Positions 18,768 to 29,089 of a stretch of 64,000 nt of DNA are shown here, piece after piece. Numbering within the stretch: the stretch's first letter is position 1; every line of letters starts with the position of its first letter. The translations under genes and the position numbers were made by a program. The stretch comes from an uncultured Haliea sp. (GTDB taxonomy: Bacteria; Pseudomonadota; Gammaproteobacteria; Pseudomonadales; Halieaceae). The notes under the pieces are model-generated. The model ran no database searches. It saw nothing but the letters and a program-made list of their open reading frames with translations, and was not told the DNA's origin. The stretch spans positions 1-64,000 of the forward strand of contig CAJXUQ010000007.1 of the NCBI GenBank assembly GCA_913061145.1. The letters are read 5' to 3'.

Positions 18768-19919
18768 CTAAACGCGCTGGCGCAGGCCACCGATAACGTC
18801 CCGCAGGTGAGTGATGGCGCGGTCGACGTCATCCTCGCTGGTAAAGCGGCCACAACACAGCCGCAAGGTGCTGTGGGCCAGTGCCTCGGGCACACCGATG
18901 GCCCGCAGCACGTAGGACGGCTCGACACTCTCGGAGTTGCAGGCCGAGCCACTGGATAAGGCGAGCTGGCGCAGTCCCATCAGGAGGGTTTCACCCTCAA
19001 CCCCCTCGATGCTGACATTCAGGGCACCGGGTAGACGCTGGTCGGGATGCCCGTTGAGCTGCACGCCACCGATAGCCGACAGGCCGCGCCACAGACGCTC
19101 GCGCAGGGTCAGCAGGCGCGCGCTCTCCACCGTCAGCTCCTCGCGCGCCAGCCGGGCTGCTTCGCCCATGCCGACAATCTGGTGGGTGGCCAGGGTACCC
19201 GAGCGCATGCCCCGTTCGTGCCCACCCCCGTGTATCTGGGCCTGTATCTGCACGCGTGGCTGACGCCTGACATAGAGCGCCCCAACCCCTTTCGGGCCAT
19301 AGAACTTGTGTGCCGAGATGGACAGCAGGTCGACCGGCAGCTGCGCCAGGTCCACTGGAATCTTGCCCACGCTCTGCGCCGCATCCACATGAAACAGGGC
19401 ACCGCAGGCGCGAACACGCGCCCCGATCGCGGCAATATCATTGACCGTGCCCAGCTCATTGTTGGCGTGCATGATGCTGACCATGAAGGTGTCGGGGCGC
19501 AGCGCAGCGGCGACGCTGTCGGGGCTGGTGAGGCCGTCGGCGCCGGGCGTCAGCCAGGTGACGTCCCAGCCCTGCTGCTCCAGCCAGGCACAGGTATCGA
19601 TCACCGCCTTGTGTTCGATGCGCGAGGTCACCAGGTGACGCCGCCCGGTGGCGAGTGCGGCCGCGCCCTTGATGGCCAGGTTGTCTGACTCGGTGGCGCC
19701 CGAGGTCCACACCATCTCCCTGGGGTCGGCGTTGAGCAGGTCCGCAAGCTCGCGGCGCGCCTCCTCCACCGCCTGCTCGGCACGCCAGCCATAGACGTGC
19801 GATCGCGACGCCGGGTTGCCGAAATTGCCGTCCAGCGTCAGACAGCCGGCCATCGCTTCAGCGACCCGGGGGTCTACCGGCGTCGAGGCCAGATAATCGA
19901 AATAGATGGGTGCTTGCAT
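18768..19919 (-). CDS. iscS: Cysteine desulfurase, IscS-like, without the C-terminal extension
   Basis: Pyridoxal-phosphate enzyme that takes sulfur from cysteine for Fe-S clusters and tRNA thiolation. The PLP lysine is in [10 protein letters not shown] near residue 205 and the persulfide Cys is C327 in SSGSACNSE. At 383 residues it is about 20 shorter than E. coli IscS and ends GGLRQRV, lacking the tail that takes part in IscU docking. It follows iscR by 25 bp, but the usual iscU is not downstream: ndk comes next. It probably serves tRNA modification or a scaffold encoded elsewhere, such as SUF. Confidence 0.9.
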   Translation of the reverse strand: MQAPIYFDYLASTPVDPRVAEAMAGCLTLDGNFGNPASRSHVYGWRAEQAVEEARRELADLLNADPREMVWTSGATESDNLAIKGAAALATGRRHLVTSRIEHKAVIDTCAWLEQQGWDVTWLTPGADGLTSPDSVAAALRPDTFMVSIMHANNELGTVNDIAAIGARVRACGALFHVDAAQSVGKIPVDLAQLPVDLLSISAHKFYGPKGVGALYVRRQPRVQIQAQIHGGGHERGMRSGTLATHQIVGMGEAARLAREELTVESARLLTLRERLWRGLSAIGGVQLNGHPDQRLPGALNVSIEGVEGETLLMGLRQLALSSGSACNSESVEPSYVLRAIGVPEALAHSTLRLCCGRFTSEDDVDRAITHLRDVIGGLRQRV

Positions 19920-19944
19920 GCTTACCTACCGGCAGACGCCGACA

Positions 19945-20424
19945 TCACAGCTCCCGCAGTGCGACCAGGCTCTCCGGATTGATGCGCGCACGGGCATCCT
20001 GACGCGAGGAGATATGGCGCACCTCCCGGCGCTCCACCAGCGTCGCGAGGCTGATCTGGCTGAGGAAACCGTGGATCTGGTCGCTGAGGTCCTGCCAGAG
20101 GTGGTGCGTCAAGCATACCTCGCCCTTCTGGCAGTCCGCCTTGCCGCCACACCCTGTAGCGTCCACCGCCTCGTCCACGGCATCGATGATCTGGGCCACG
20201 TAGATCGCGTCACTGTCACGCCCCAGGCGATAGCCGCCACCGGGGCCGCGCACGCTGCTCACGAGCTCGCGCCGGCGCAGCCGCGCGAACAGTTGTTCCA
20301 GGTAAGACAGCGAAATCGCCTGGCGACCGGAGATCTCCGCGAGGCTCACCGGCCCGTGTTGCCCGTGCAGGGCCAGATCCAGCATCGCTGTCACTGCATA
20401 GCGTCCCTTGGTTGTCAGCCGCAT
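19945..20424 (-). CDS. iscR: Fe-S cluster regulator IscR
   Basis: Rrf2-family regulator that reports on Fe-S supply. Counting from the ATG at 20424, the cluster ligands fall at C92, C98, C104 and H107, the same numbers as in E. coli IscR. The winged helix covers about 1-70 ([32 protein letters not shown]). An ATG two codons upstream is an alternative start. A type-1 IscR site overlaps its promoter, so holo-IscR should repress it. Confidence 0.95.
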   Translation of the reverse strand: MRLTTKGRYAVTAMLDLALHGQHGPVSLAEISGRQAISLSYLEQLFARLRRRELVSSVRGPGGGYRLGRDSDAIYVAQIIDAVDEAVDATGCGGKADCQKGEVCLTHHLWQDLSDQIHGFLSQISLATLVERREVRHISSRQDARARINPESLVALREL

Positions 20425-20450
20425 GACCATACCCGTTGGCGTAAAGCCCG

Positions 20451-20483
20451 AGTATGCAATAGCCGACCAAATTGATCAACTTT
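20451..20483 (-). promoter_or_regulatory. iscR promoter with a type-1 IscR binding site
   Basis: On the minus strand TTGATC (20474-20479), 17 bases and CATACT (20451-20456). Overlapping it, 20459-20483 reads ATAGCCGACC then AAATTGATCAACTTT on the plus strand, close to the E. coli type-1 consensus ATASYYGACTRWWWYAGTC and onward. The site overlaps the last codons of trmJ. Confidence 0.65.
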
Positions 20484-21234
20484 TCCGCAGGGAGGGATTT
20501 TCGGGCTCGGGTAGGAATTTCTGCGTCTCGGTGAGGATGCCGCGGAGGATATTCAGTTCCATCTCGTCCAGTCGCACCCGTCCGTACAGCCGCCGTAGGC
20601 GCACCATCAACTGCCGCGGTGCCGCGGGGTCGAGAAAGCCGATGCCCACCAGTGTTTCCTCGAGGTGCTCATAAAAGCGCTCCATATTCTCCGCCGTGCT
20701 GAAGGGCGCGTCCCACTGGTCGTCAGCGGCCGCTGGCAGGCTGCCAGCGAGATGCAGCATGCGCAGCTCATAGCAGACAATCTGCACCGCCATCGCGAGG
20801 TTCAGCGAACTGTAGGCGGGATCCGATGGGATATGCAGGTGCAGGTTGCAGCGCTGGAGCTCTTCATTGGTCAGGCCACGGTCCTCGCGGCCAAACAGCA
20901 GCGCGACCTGTTCATCGCCGGCACGGGCGGCCACTTCCTCGGCGCAGCGCCGCGGGTCCAGCAGGGGCCAGGGGATGCGCCGTTCTCGCGCGCTGGTACC
21001 CACCACAAACTGGCAATCGGCGATGGCCTCATCCAGTGTCTCGCAGACCACGGCCGCTTCCAGCACATCCAGCGCACCGGCTGCACGCCATGTGGCCTGC
21101 TCATCGGGATACTGGCGCGGCTCCACCAGCACCAGCCTGGAGAGCCCCATGTTCTTCATAGCCCGGGCGACACCGCCGATATTGCCCGGATGCGAGGTAT
21201 TCACCAGCACGATACGAATATTGTCGAGATTCAT
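20476..21234 (-). CDS. trmJ: tRNA (cytidine/uridine-2'-O-)-methyltransferase TrmJ
   Basis: SPOUT methyltransferase that 2'-O-methylates residue 32 of several tRNAs. The N-terminus IRIVLVNTSHPGNIGGVARA is the family start, and the knot region shows LLFGREDRGLTNEEL and IPSDPAYSSLNLAMAVQ. Length 252 is normal. In Pseudomonas trmJ is divergent from suhB as here; the cysE that often follows it is missing, and iscR comes next. Confidence 0.95.
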   Translation of the reverse strand: MNLDNIRIVLVNTSHPGNIGGVARAMKNMGLSRLVLVEPRQYPDEQATWRAAGALDVLEAAVVCETLDEAIADCQFVVGTSARERRIPWPLLDPRRCAEEVAARAGDEQVALLFGREDRGLTNEELQRCNLHLHIPSDPAYSSLNLAMAVQIVCYELRMLHLAGSLPAAADDQWDAPFSTAENMERFYEHLEETLVGIGFLDPAAPRQLMVRLRRLYGRVRLDEMELNILRGILTETQKFLPEPENPSLRKS

Positions 21235-21275
21235 GGCCCTGTCATGCGCACGCGCGCTGCCTGCAAAAGGGCGGA

Positions 21276-21284
21276 AGTGTAGCA
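21276..21284 (-). promoter_or_regulatory. Extended -10 promoter of trmJ
   Basis: The minus strand reads TGC TACACT 42 bp before the trmJ start, an extended -10 element; no good -35 box is visible. Confidence 0.4.
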
Positions 21285-21314
21285 GATTGCCGGTAGGATC
21301 AGGCCCTGATGTGC

Positions 21315-21323
21315 TGTTATAAT
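21315..21323 (+). promoter_or_regulatory. Extended -10 promoter of suhB
   Basis: TGT TATAAT at 21315-21323 is a full extended -10 element 36 bp before the suhB start; the -35 region is weak. Confidence 0.55.
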
Positions 21324-21359
21324 CGCGCGCCCCAAAACTCGCCCACCCAGGACACCGCT

Positions 21360-22157
21360 ATGGAACCGATGGTCACAATCGCGCTGCGCGCCGCGCGCAA
21401 AGCCGGCGAACAGATCGTCCGTGCCTCCGATGAGCTCGAGCGGATCGACGTGCAGGAGAAGAACGTCAACGACTTCGTCTCAGACGTCGACCGCAACGCC
21501 GAGCGCGAAATCATCTATCACCTGCGCAAAGCGTACCCGGACCACGCCATTCTGGGGGAAGAAAGCGGCTTGAGCGGCGATGAAAATGCCGAGTATCGCT
21601 GGGTCATCGACCCGCTGGACGGCACGACCAATTTCCTCCGCGGCATACCCCACTACGCGGTCTCCATTGCCTGTCTGTACCGCGGCAAACTGGAACACGC
21701 CGTGGTGCTCGACCCGGTGCGTCGCGAGGAGTTCACCGCGTCACGCGGTCGTGGCGCCCAGCTCAATGGGCGCCGTATCCGCGTCAGCAAACGCACGTCA
21801 CTGGATGGTGCATTGCTGGGCACCGGCATCCCTTTCAAGGATCACTGTGACGCGCAGCTCGACGCCTACAGCAAGACGCTGGCAACCCTCGCGGGCCAGT
21901 GTGCCGGCATCCGGCGCGCGGGCGCAGCGTCGCTGGATCTGGCCTATGTCGCCGCAGGCCGTCTGGATGCGTTCTGGGAGATCGGGCTGGCGCCCTGGGA
22001 CATGGCGGCGGGCGCCCTGCTGGTACGTGAAGCCGGCGGCCTGGTGGCCGACATCAACGCCTCGGATAACTACCTGGAATCGGGGAGTATCGTGTGCGGC
22101 AACCCAAAGTGCTTCAAGGCCGTGCTACAGGCCACGAAGCCCCTGCTGGGCAAATAA
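21360..22157 (+). CDS. suhB: Inositol-1-monophosphatase / Nus factor SuhB
   Basis: Mg-dependent phosphatase of the IMPase superfamily; in Gammaproteobacteria SuhB also joins the rRNA antitermination complex. The start at 21360 gives 265 residues beginning EPMVTIALRAARKAGE. Metal ligands are in LGEESG (near 67), DPLDGTTNF (about 84-92) and APWDMAAGALL (near 213). It is alone on the plus strand between trmJ and the convergent secF. Confidence 0.95.
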   Translation: MEPMVTIALRAARKAGEQIVRASDELERIDVQEKNVNDFVSDVDRNAEREIIYHLRKAYPDHAILGEESGLSGDENAEYRWVIDPLDGTTNFLRGIPHYAVSIACLYRGKLEHAVVLDPVRREEFTASRGRGAQLNGRRIRVSKRTSLDGALLGTGIPFKDHCDAQLDAYSKTLATLAGQCAGIRRAGAASLDLAYVAAGRLDAFWEIGLAPWDMAAGALLVREAGGLVADINASDNYLESGSIVCGNPKCFKAVLQATKPLLGK

Positions 22158-22185
22158 GGAACGCGACGCCCGGGCCTGTTTTCGG

Positions 22186-23100
22186 TCAGGGCACCAGTTC
22201 GTCCTGCTCCGCGCCTTCCTTCACCGGCAACATCAGGTCTTCCTTGCTGACGCCCATCAGTACCAGCACCGTGGCCGCAACGTAGATTGAGGAATAGGTG
22301 CCGATCACCACGCCCATCAACAGGGCGATGGCGAAGCCCTTGATCATCTCACCGCCCAGCAACGCCAGGCAGACCAGCACCAGCAACGTGGTCAAGGAGG
22401 TAACCAGGGTGCGGCCCAGCGTTTCAGACAGGGATATGTTGATGACTTCCAGCGGGTCGGACTTGCGCAGTTTACGGAAGTTCTCCCGAATGCGGTCGGA
22501 CACCACGATGGTGTCGTTCAGCGAGTAGCCGATCACCGCCAGCAACGCCGCCAGCACCGTGAGGTCAAACTCCAGGCCGATGATGGAGAAAAACCCGAGT
22601 GTGATAATGACGTCGTGCACCAGCGCTGCAACAGCACCCACGGCAAACTTGAACTGGAAGCGAAAGCCGATGTAGAGCATCACCATACCCAGCGCCATGA
22701 GCATGGCCAGCCCGCCCTGCTCGCGCAGTTCATCGCCCACCTGGGGACCGACGAACTCGATGCGCCGCAGTTCCACCGTGCCCTCAAAGGAGTCCTCCAG
22801 CAGACGCACCAGGGCGGTGCCCTCGGTGTCGGCATGCCCCTGGGGAAGGCGGATCAGCACATCACGGTCAGTGCCGAAGCTGACCACGATGGCCCCGGCG
22901 TAGCCACCGGCATCCAGCGTCGACCGGATCGCCTTCAGATCCGCGGATTCACTGTAGTGCACCTCCACCAGGGTACCGCCGGTGAAGTCCAGGCCCCAGC
23001 TCAACTGCCGCGTCGACAGGCTGACTATGGCGGCGACCAGCAGTACGGCAGACAGCGCGATCGCCAGTTTCCGCTGGCCCATGAAGTTGATGACTTTCAT
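22186..23100 (-). CDS. secF: Protein translocase subunit SecF
   Basis: With SecD it uses the proton gradient to help pull proteins through SecYEG. Six membrane segments: one at about 10-28 (the usual start KVINFMGQRKLAIAL), then five from about 130 with the RND-like GYSLNDTIVVSDRIREN near 200. The ATG at 23100 is preferred over a GTG two codons upstream because GGGGGAG lies 7 bases before it; it starts 2 bp after the secD stop. Confidence 0.96.
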   Translation of the reverse strand: MKVINFMGQRKLAIALSAVLLVAAIVSLSTRQLSWGLDFTGGTLVEVHYSESADLKAIRSTLDAGGYAGAIVVSFGTDRDVLIRLPQGHADTEGTALVRLLEDSFEGTVELRRIEFVGPQVGDELREQGGLAMLMALGMVMLYIGFRFQFKFAVGAVAALVHDVIITLGFFSIIGLEFDLTVLAALLAVIGYSLNDTIVVSDRIRENFRKLRKSDPLEVINISLSETLGRTLVTSLTTLLVLVCLALLGGEMIKGFAIALLMGVVIGTYSSIYVAATVLVLMGVSKEDLMLPVKEGAEQDELVP

Positions 23101-23102
23101 AC

Positions 23103-24977
23103 TCACACTCCCCCGATGGACAGGGTTCTCACCTTGCGACCACCGTAGTACAGGTTCACCAGCGCCCGCGTACCGACAATGGCCGTAAACATCGATGTGA
23201 TGATACCCACCGACAGCGTGACCGCGAAGCCTTTCACCGGCCCGGTACCCACGGCGTAGAGAATCACCGCGACAATCAGGGTGGTGATGTTGGCGTCGAG
23301 AATGGTCGACAGCGCGGCGTCGTAGCCCGAATGGATTGCCATCTGGGGACTTCGCCCATCGCGCAATTCCTCACGAATGCGGGAGAAAATCAACACGTTG
23401 GCGTCCACCGCCATACCGACAGTGAGCACGATGCCCGCAATACCCGGCAGTGTCAGCGTCGCGCCAATCAGCGACATGAAGGCGATCAGCAACACCAGGT
23501 TTGCCGCCAGCGCCACGACCGCAATCACGCCGAAGACGCGGTAATAGAGGATCATGAACAGCACGACCAGCGCGAGACCGAACTGCACGGACTTCACCCC
23601 GAGGCGAATATTCTCTGCCCCCAGTGACGGCCCGACGGTGCGCTCTTCCACAAAGGAAATGGGCGCCGCCAGTGCCCCGGCGCGCAGCATCAGCGCCAGC
23701 TCAGAGGCCTCCAGCGGACTGTCCAGACCGGTGATCTGGAACTGGGCACCCAGTGCCGACTGGATGACCGGCGCGGTCAACAGTTTGCGTTCGTCGTAGG
23801 GAATCTGGATCGCTTTCTCGCTGCCGTCCTCCTGCAGCTCGTAGCGGGTACGGAATTTGCGCTCGATGAACAGGACGCCCATGCGCCGCTTGACGTTATT
23901 GCGCGTCGCCCGCGACATGAGGGTGCCGCCCTCCCCGTCCAGGCTTATCTGTACGTTGGGGCGGCCGTTCTCGTCGAAACTGGCCTGGGCGTTCGCCACG
24001 CGCTCACCGGTAATGATGATGTCGCGCTCCAGCCACTCAAAGGAGCCGGCGCGGTCTTCGCTGCGGTACTCGAAGCGCTGCTTTTCCGACTCCGGCGCAT
24101 CCAGGTTCGCCACCAGGCGGAATTCGAGGTTCGCCACCGTGCCCAGAATCCGCTTCGCTTCGGCGGTGTCCTGGATACCGGGCAGCTCCACCACGATACG
24201 GCTCTGGCCCTGGCGCTGCACCAGCGGCTCCGACACACCCAGCTCGTTGACCCGGTTACGCAGCGTTGTCAGGTTCTGTGACACCGCATAATTGGCGATT
24301 TCCGTGCGCATCTGCTCGGTCATGGAGGCAGTAATGGTCCAGTTGTCACCGTCTCCACCGCGCTCCAGCGTCAGCTCCGGGTGGTTGTCGGCAATCAGCG
24401 AGCGGGCCGCTTCGCGGTCCGCCTCGCTGCGCAGGCGCGCCGTGACCGATAGATCCCCCTCGCGGCCGACGATGCCCCGAATCCGCTCATCACGCAGGGC
24501 GCGACGAATGGCCGTCTCGTAAAACTCCTGACGGCGCTCCATGGCAGCATCGACATCCACCTCCAACTTGAAATGCACGCCGCCGCTCAGGTCCAGGCCC
24601 AGCTTCATGGGCTGCCCACCCAGGTCACTGAGCCACGCGGGGGTAGTGGGCGCCAGGTTCAGGGCGACAATAAAGCCATCTCCCAGGGCGCGTTGCACTC
24701 TGGCCTGCGCAACAAGTTGCTGCTCCGCGTCGCGCAGCCGCACCAGTGCATTGCGACCACCAGGGTCGATCACCTCACCAAAGTGCTCAATGCCGGCCTC
24801 CTCCAGCGCACTGGTGGCGCGGCTGAGGGTGCGCTCGTCAATAATCTGGGCGCTGCTTTCACCGGTGATCTGCAGCGCGGGGTCAGGGGCGTACAGGTTG
24901 GGGGCGGCGTAAAACAAACCCGTCGCCAACACCGCGAGCACCAACAGGTATTTCCACAATGGATACTTATTCAACAT
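23103..24977 (-). CDS. secD: Protein translocase subunit SecD
   Basis: 624-residue partner of SecF. The first membrane segment is at about 8-27 (YLLVLAVLATGLFYAAPNLY). A large periplasmic domain follows, with the conserved GLDLSGGVHFKLEVD near 127 and VVELPGIQDTAEAKRILG near 270. Five membrane segments at the C-terminus include the GMAVDANVLIFSRIREELRDG proton-path motif, read across residues 525-545. YajC, which normally precedes secD, is not here; purL is the upstream neighbour at 114 bp. Confidence 0.96.
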   Translation of the reverse strand: MLNKYPLWKYLLVLAVLATGLFYAAPNLYAPDPALQITGESSAQIIDERTLSRATSALEEAGIEHFGEVIDPGGRNALVRLRDAEQQLVAQARVQRALGDGFIVALNLAPTTPAWLSDLGGQPMKLGLDLSGGVHFKLEVDVDAAMERRQEFYETAIRRALRDERIRGIVGREGDLSVTARLRSEADREAARSLIADNHPELTLERGGDGDNWTITASMTEQMRTEIANYAVSQNLTTLRNRVNELGVSEPLVQRQGQSRIVVELPGIQDTAEAKRILGTVANLEFRLVANLDAPESEKQRFEYRSEDRAGSFEWLERDIIITGERVANAQASFDENGRPNVQISLDGEGGTLMSRATRNNVKRRMGVLFIERKFRTRYELQEDGSEKAIQIPYDERKLLTAPVIQSALGAQFQITGLDSPLEASELALMLRAGALAAPISFVEERTVGPSLGAENIRLGVKSVQFGLALVVLFMILYYRVFGVIAVVALAANLVLLIAFMSLIGATLTLPGIAGIVLTVGMAVDANVLIFSRIREELRDGRSPQMAIHSGYDAALSTILDANITTLIVAVILYAVGTGPVKGFAVTLSVGIITSMFTAIVGTRALVNLYYGGRKVRTLSIGGV

Positions 24978-25090
24978 AATCAGGCTCTAACAGGCTACCG
25001 GGCCTCGGCGGCGGCGCCGCAGAGGGCACGTCGCCGGGAATGGAAAGTCGGTCATTATAAGGAATCAAGGGGGGGTCACAAGGGGCGACG

Positions 25091-28000
25091 TCAGCCGACC
25101 CAGTGACGGGCATTGCGGAACAGCCGCAACCAGGGCGCATCCTCACCCCAGTCAGCCGGCGCCCAGGAATGCTGCACAGTGCGGTACACCCGCTCCGGGT
25201 GCGGCATCATGATGGTCGCGCGCCCGTCCAGGCTCGACAGACCCGCGATGCCCAGCGGGGATCCGTTGGGGTTGGCGGGGTAGCGTTGTGCCACCGAGAG
25301 GTCATTCTCCAGGTAGCGCAGGGCAATCGTGCCCTCCGCCTCACACTGTGCAGCGCCCTCCGCCTGCCCGAACTGCGCACGCCCCTCACCGTGCGCAACC
25401 GCAATCGGCAAGTGCGAACCCGCCATGCCTGCGAGCAGTACCGACGGGCTCTCTTCTACACGCACCAACGCCAGGCGCGCCTCAAACTGTTCCGACCGGT
25501 TGCGTACGAAGCGCGGCCAATGCGCCGCACCCGGAATCAACTCGGCCAGCGTTGACACCATCTGGCAGCCATTGCAGACACCGAGGGTGAAGCTGTCCTC
25601 GCGGGCGAAAAAGTTCGCGAACTGGTCGCGCAGGGCGGTGTTGAACAGAATGCTTTTGGCCCACCCGGCACCCGCACCGAGCACGTCACCGTAGGAGAAA
25701 CCCCCACAGGCCGCGAGACCCTTGAACCCGGCGAGTTCGCGGGCACCGCTGAGCAGATCGCTCATGTGCACATCCACGGGCGTAAAGCCCGCGCGGTGAA
25801 AGGCGGCGGCCATTTCGACATGCCCGTTAACGCCCTGTTCACGCAGGATTGCCACCCGCGGTCGCACACCGCGGTTGATATAGGGCGCCACAATGTCCTC
25901 GGCGGGGTCGAAGGTGGCATGAGCCGACAGGCCGGGATCCGGCAGAGTGACGCGCTGGTACTCTTCCTCAGCGCACTCCGGGTTGTCGCGCAGACGGGCG
26001 AGTTCAAAGCTGGTGCGCGCCCACAGCGCCTGCAAACGGCTGCGCTGGTCGTCCAGCACAACATCGCCAGCGGAGCGAATCACCACCCGCTCACCGGGCA
26101 CTGCGCGGCCCAGCGGACACAGGCAATCCGCAAGGCCCAGCGCCGCTGCGCGCTCGCGCAGGGCAGGTGCATCAGCGGCGGCAACCTGCAACACCGCACC
26201 CACTTCCTCGGCGAACAATTGTTGCAGCGGGCTGCCGGCGAGGAATGCGAGATCGATTTCCAGGCCGCAACGGCCGGCAAAGGCCATTTCCAGCAGCGTG
26301 GTGAGCAGGCCACCATCCGAGCGGTCGTGATAGGCCAGCAGCCTGCCGCTTTGCAGGAACGCCTGCACCAGCGTAAAGAACGACGCCAGATCCGCCGGCC
26401 GGTCGAGGTCCGGGACGTTGTGCCCCACCTGCCCATACACCTGTGCCAGCGCCGAACCGCCCAGGCGACCGGCGCCGCGGCCCAGGTCCAGCAGCCAGAG
26501 CTCCGCGTCGGCAGCGGTCGACAGCACGGGGGTGACCGCCAGGCGCACATCGCTCACCGGTGCGAACGCGGACACCACCAGGGATACCGGCGCGGTGACG
26601 GCGCGCTGCTCGCCCTCCGCCTGCCAGGTGGTGCGCATGGACATGGAATCCTTGCCGACCGGAATGGTAATCCCAAGTGCCGGGCACAACTCCATTCCCA
26701 CCGCGCGCACCGTGTCAAACAGCACTTCGTCTTCGCGGCCGTGACCCGCCGCGCACATCCAGTTGGCGGACAGGCGAATATCCGCCAGCGCGGCCACCGG
26801 AGCGGCACAGAGGTTGGTGACCGCTTCCGCAATGGCCATGCGCCCGGAGGCCGGGCCATCCACCAGTGCCAGCGGGCTGCGTTCACCCATGGCCATGGCT
26901 TCACCGGCCACGCTGTCATAGGACACGGTGGTCACCGCGCAGTCCGCCACCGGCACCTGCCAGGGGCCGACCATCTGGTCGCGCGCGACCATGCCGGTCA
27001 CGGTGCGGTCACCGATGGTAATCAGAAACTGTTTGCTGGCCACCGCCGGCAGCTGCAGCACGCGTTCCACAGCTTCCAGCAGGGGCATCTCCAGGGTCAG
27101 CGCGGGCAGCGACAGCGGCTGACGGGTCACGTCACGCTGCATTTTTGGCGGTTTGCCAAACAGGACAGACATGGGCAGATCCACCGGCGCATTGCCGAAG
27201 TGACTGTCCTCAAGGGTCAGGTGCTGCTCCGCCGTCGCCTCGCCGACCACCGCAAAGGGGCAGCGCTCTCGCCGGCAGATCGCCTCGAAGCGCTGCAGGT
27301 GCTCGGGTTCTACGGCGAGCACATAGCGCTCCTGGGATTCGTTGCACCAGATTTCCAGCGGCGCCATACCGGGTTCGTCATTGGGCACGTTGCGCAGGGC
27401 AAAACGTCCCCCGCGCCCGCCATCCTTGACCAGTTCGGGCAGCGCGTTGGACAGGCCGCCGGCGCCGACATCGTGGATAAAGGCGATCGGGTTGTCGCTG
27501 CCCAACTGCCAGCAGCGGTCAATCACCTCCTGACAGCGTCGCTCCATCTCGGGATTCTGGCGCTGCACCGAGGCGAAATCGAGGTCTTCGGCGCTGGCGC
27601 CGCTGGCCATGGAGGAGGCCGCGCCGCCACCCAGGCCGATGAGCATTGCCGGGCCGCCCAACACGATGAGGTGCGCGCCCGACGCGAAAGCGCCCTTCTC
27701 GACATGCTCCTCGCGAATGTTGCCGTAACCGCCGGCGATCATGATCGGTTTGTGATAACCCCGACGTTCCATGCCGGACACGCCGGGAACATCGAGCTCA
27801 AAGCTGCGGAAATAGCCGCAGAGATTGGGTCGGCCGAACTCATTGTTGAACGCCGCGCCACCGATCGGCCCCTCCAGCATGATGTCCAGGGCCGAGACGA
27901 TGCGCGCCGGCTTGCCGTAGTCCGATTCCCAGGGCTGCGGGTAGCCAGGAATCTGCAGGTTGGACACGGAAAAGCCGGTGAGGCCCACCTTGGGCTTGGA

Positions 28001-28972
28001 GCCCCGCCCCACCGCGCCCTCGTCGCGGATCTCACCGCCGGCACCGGTGCCAGCGCCGGGAAACGGCGCAATGGCCGTGGGGTGGTTGTGCGTTTCTACC
28101 TTCATCAACAGGTGAATCGGCTCCTGGGAGAAGCCGTACTCTGCCGTTTGCGGATCCGGGTAGAAGCGGCCCGCGCGGTGTCCGGTCACCACGGCCGCGT
28201 TATCGGAATACGCCGACAGCACACCTTCACCGCCGCAGGCATAGGTGTTGCGAATCATACCGAACAGGGAGCGCTCCTGATCCACACCGTCGATGGTCCA
28301 GCTGGCGTTGAATATCTTGTGACGACAGTGCTCCGAGTTGGCCTGCGCGAACATCATGAGCTCGACATCACTGGGGTTGCGACCCAGCCCGGTAAACGCC
28401 TGCACCAGATAATCGATTTCGTCATCCGCGAGGGCGAGGCCGAGGCTGGCATCCGCTGCCTCCAGCGCGGCCCGGCCGCCCTGCAGGATATCAATCGTCG
28501 CAAGCGCAGCGGGCGGCTGCTCGCGAAACAGCGCGCTGGCCGCTTCCAGGGTGGACAGTACGCTTTCGGTCATGCGATCGTGCAGGAGAGAGGCCACGGC
28601 ACGGCGGGCCTCCGCCGCGAGCGACGCTGGGAGCGCAAGATACCAGGCCACACCCCGCTCCACCCGACGTACCTCGGCAAAGCCGCAGTTGTGGACGATG
28701 TCGGTCGCCTTGCTGGACCACGGCGAGATAGTGCCCGGACGGGGCACCACCAGCAGCAAAGTCCCCTGAGCCGGATCCGCAGCCCCGGGGCCATCGCCGA
28801 GTAACTGGCCAAGCTGCGCCTGGCGCGCGGCGGTGAGTTCACCCGCGGTCTGCACGAAGTGCACAAACTCGCAGTGCTCAAGGTGGATGGCGGGGTCGAT
28901 GGCGGCGAGTTTCTGGGTCAGCTTGTCCCGGCGAAAGGGAGACAGGGCCGATGTTCCACGCAATATCAGCAT
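25091..28972 (-). CDS. purL: Phosphoribosylformylglycinamidine synthase PurL, large form
   Basis: Converts FGAR, glutamine and ATP to FGAM in purine synthesis. From the ATG at 28972 it has 1,293 residues and begins [17 protein letters not shown], matching the usual proteobacterial start; longer readings add an unrelated tail. The synthase part has [12 protein letters not shown] (near 205) and [20 protein letters not shown] (near 300). The C-terminal glutaminase has its nucleophile in GVCNGCQM and its His/Glu in MPHPERV. Next to mltF and tadA as in Pseudomonas. Confidence 0.97.
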   Translation of the reverse strand: MLILRGTSALSPFRRDKLTQKLAAIDPAIHLEHCEFVHFVQTAGELTAARQAQLGQLLGDGPGAADPAQGTLLLVVPRPGTISPWSSKATDIVHNCGFAEVRRVERGVAWYLALPASLAAEARRAVASLLHDRMTESVLSTLEAASALFREQPPAALATIDILQGGRAALEAADASLGLALADDEIDYLVQAFTGLGRNPSDVELMMFAQANSEHCRHKIFNASWTIDGVDQERSLFGMIRNTYACGGEGVLSAYSDNAAVVTGHRAGRFYPDPQTAEYGFSQEPIHLLMKVETHNHPTAIAPFPGAGTGAGGEIRDEGAVGRGSKPKVGLTGFSVSNLQIPGYPQPWESDYGKPARIVSALDIMLEGPIGGAAFNNEFGRPNLCGYFRSFELDVPGVSGMERRGYHKPIMIAGGYGNIREEHVEKGAFASGAHLIVLGGPAMLIGLGGGAASSMASGASAEDLDFASVQRQNPEMERRCQEVIDRCWQLGSDNPIAFIHDVGAGGLSNALPELVKDGGRGGRFALRNVPNDEPGMAPLEIWCNESQERYVLAVEPEHLQRFEAICRRERCPFAVVGEATAEQHLTLEDSHFGNAPVDLPMSVLFGKPPKMQRDVTRQPLSLPALTLEMPLLEAVERVLQLPAVASKQFLITIGDRTVTGMVARDQMVGPWQVPVADCAVTTVSYDSVAGEAMAMGERSPLALVDGPASGRMAIAEAVTNLCAAPVAALADIRLSANWMCAAGHGREDEVLFDTVRAVGMELCPALGITIPVGKDSMSMRTTWQAEGEQRAVTAPVSLVVSAFAPVSDVRLAVTPVLSTAADAELWLLDLGRGAGRLGGSALAQVYGQVGHNVPDLDRPADLASFFTLVQAFLQSGRLLAYHDRSDGGLLTTLLEMAFAGRCGLEIDLAFLAGSPLQQLFAEEVGAVLQVAAADAPALRERAAALGLADCLCPLGRAVPGERVVIRSAGDVVLDDQRSRLQALWARTSFELARLRDNPECAEEEYQRVTLPDPGLSAHATFDPAEDIVAPYINRGVRPRVAILREQGVNGHVEMAAAFHRAGFTPVDVHMSDLLSGARELAGFKGLAACGGFSYGDVLGAGAGWAKSILFNTALRDQFANFFAREDSFTLGVCNGCQMVSTLAELIPGAAHWPRFVRNRSEQFEARLALVRVEESPSVLLAGMAGSHLPIAVAHGEGRAQFGQAEGAAQCEAEGTIALRYLENDLSVAQRYPANPNGSPLGIAGLSSLDGRATIMMPHPERVYRTVQHSWAPADWGEDAPWLRLFRNARHWVG

Positions 28973-29089
28973 GCTGGGGCGGGCTCCAGGAGCGGCTTTC
29001 TGAAAGCCCGCCATTGTACGGGATAGAGTTGCAGGGCGTCACCGCCAATCGGCGGGCAAATTCACTCCCTGCGCAGGCGACAGACCGCC

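Noticed and set aside
22158-22185. Shared terminator between suhB and secF
   Set aside because: Only imperfect short pairings and a short internal T-run; no stable stem found.
25766-28804. 1,012-codon open frame on the plus strand
   Set aside because: It is antisense to purL over its whole length, has the low-complexity Arg/His/Gln composition of GC-rich shadow frames, and shows no family motif.
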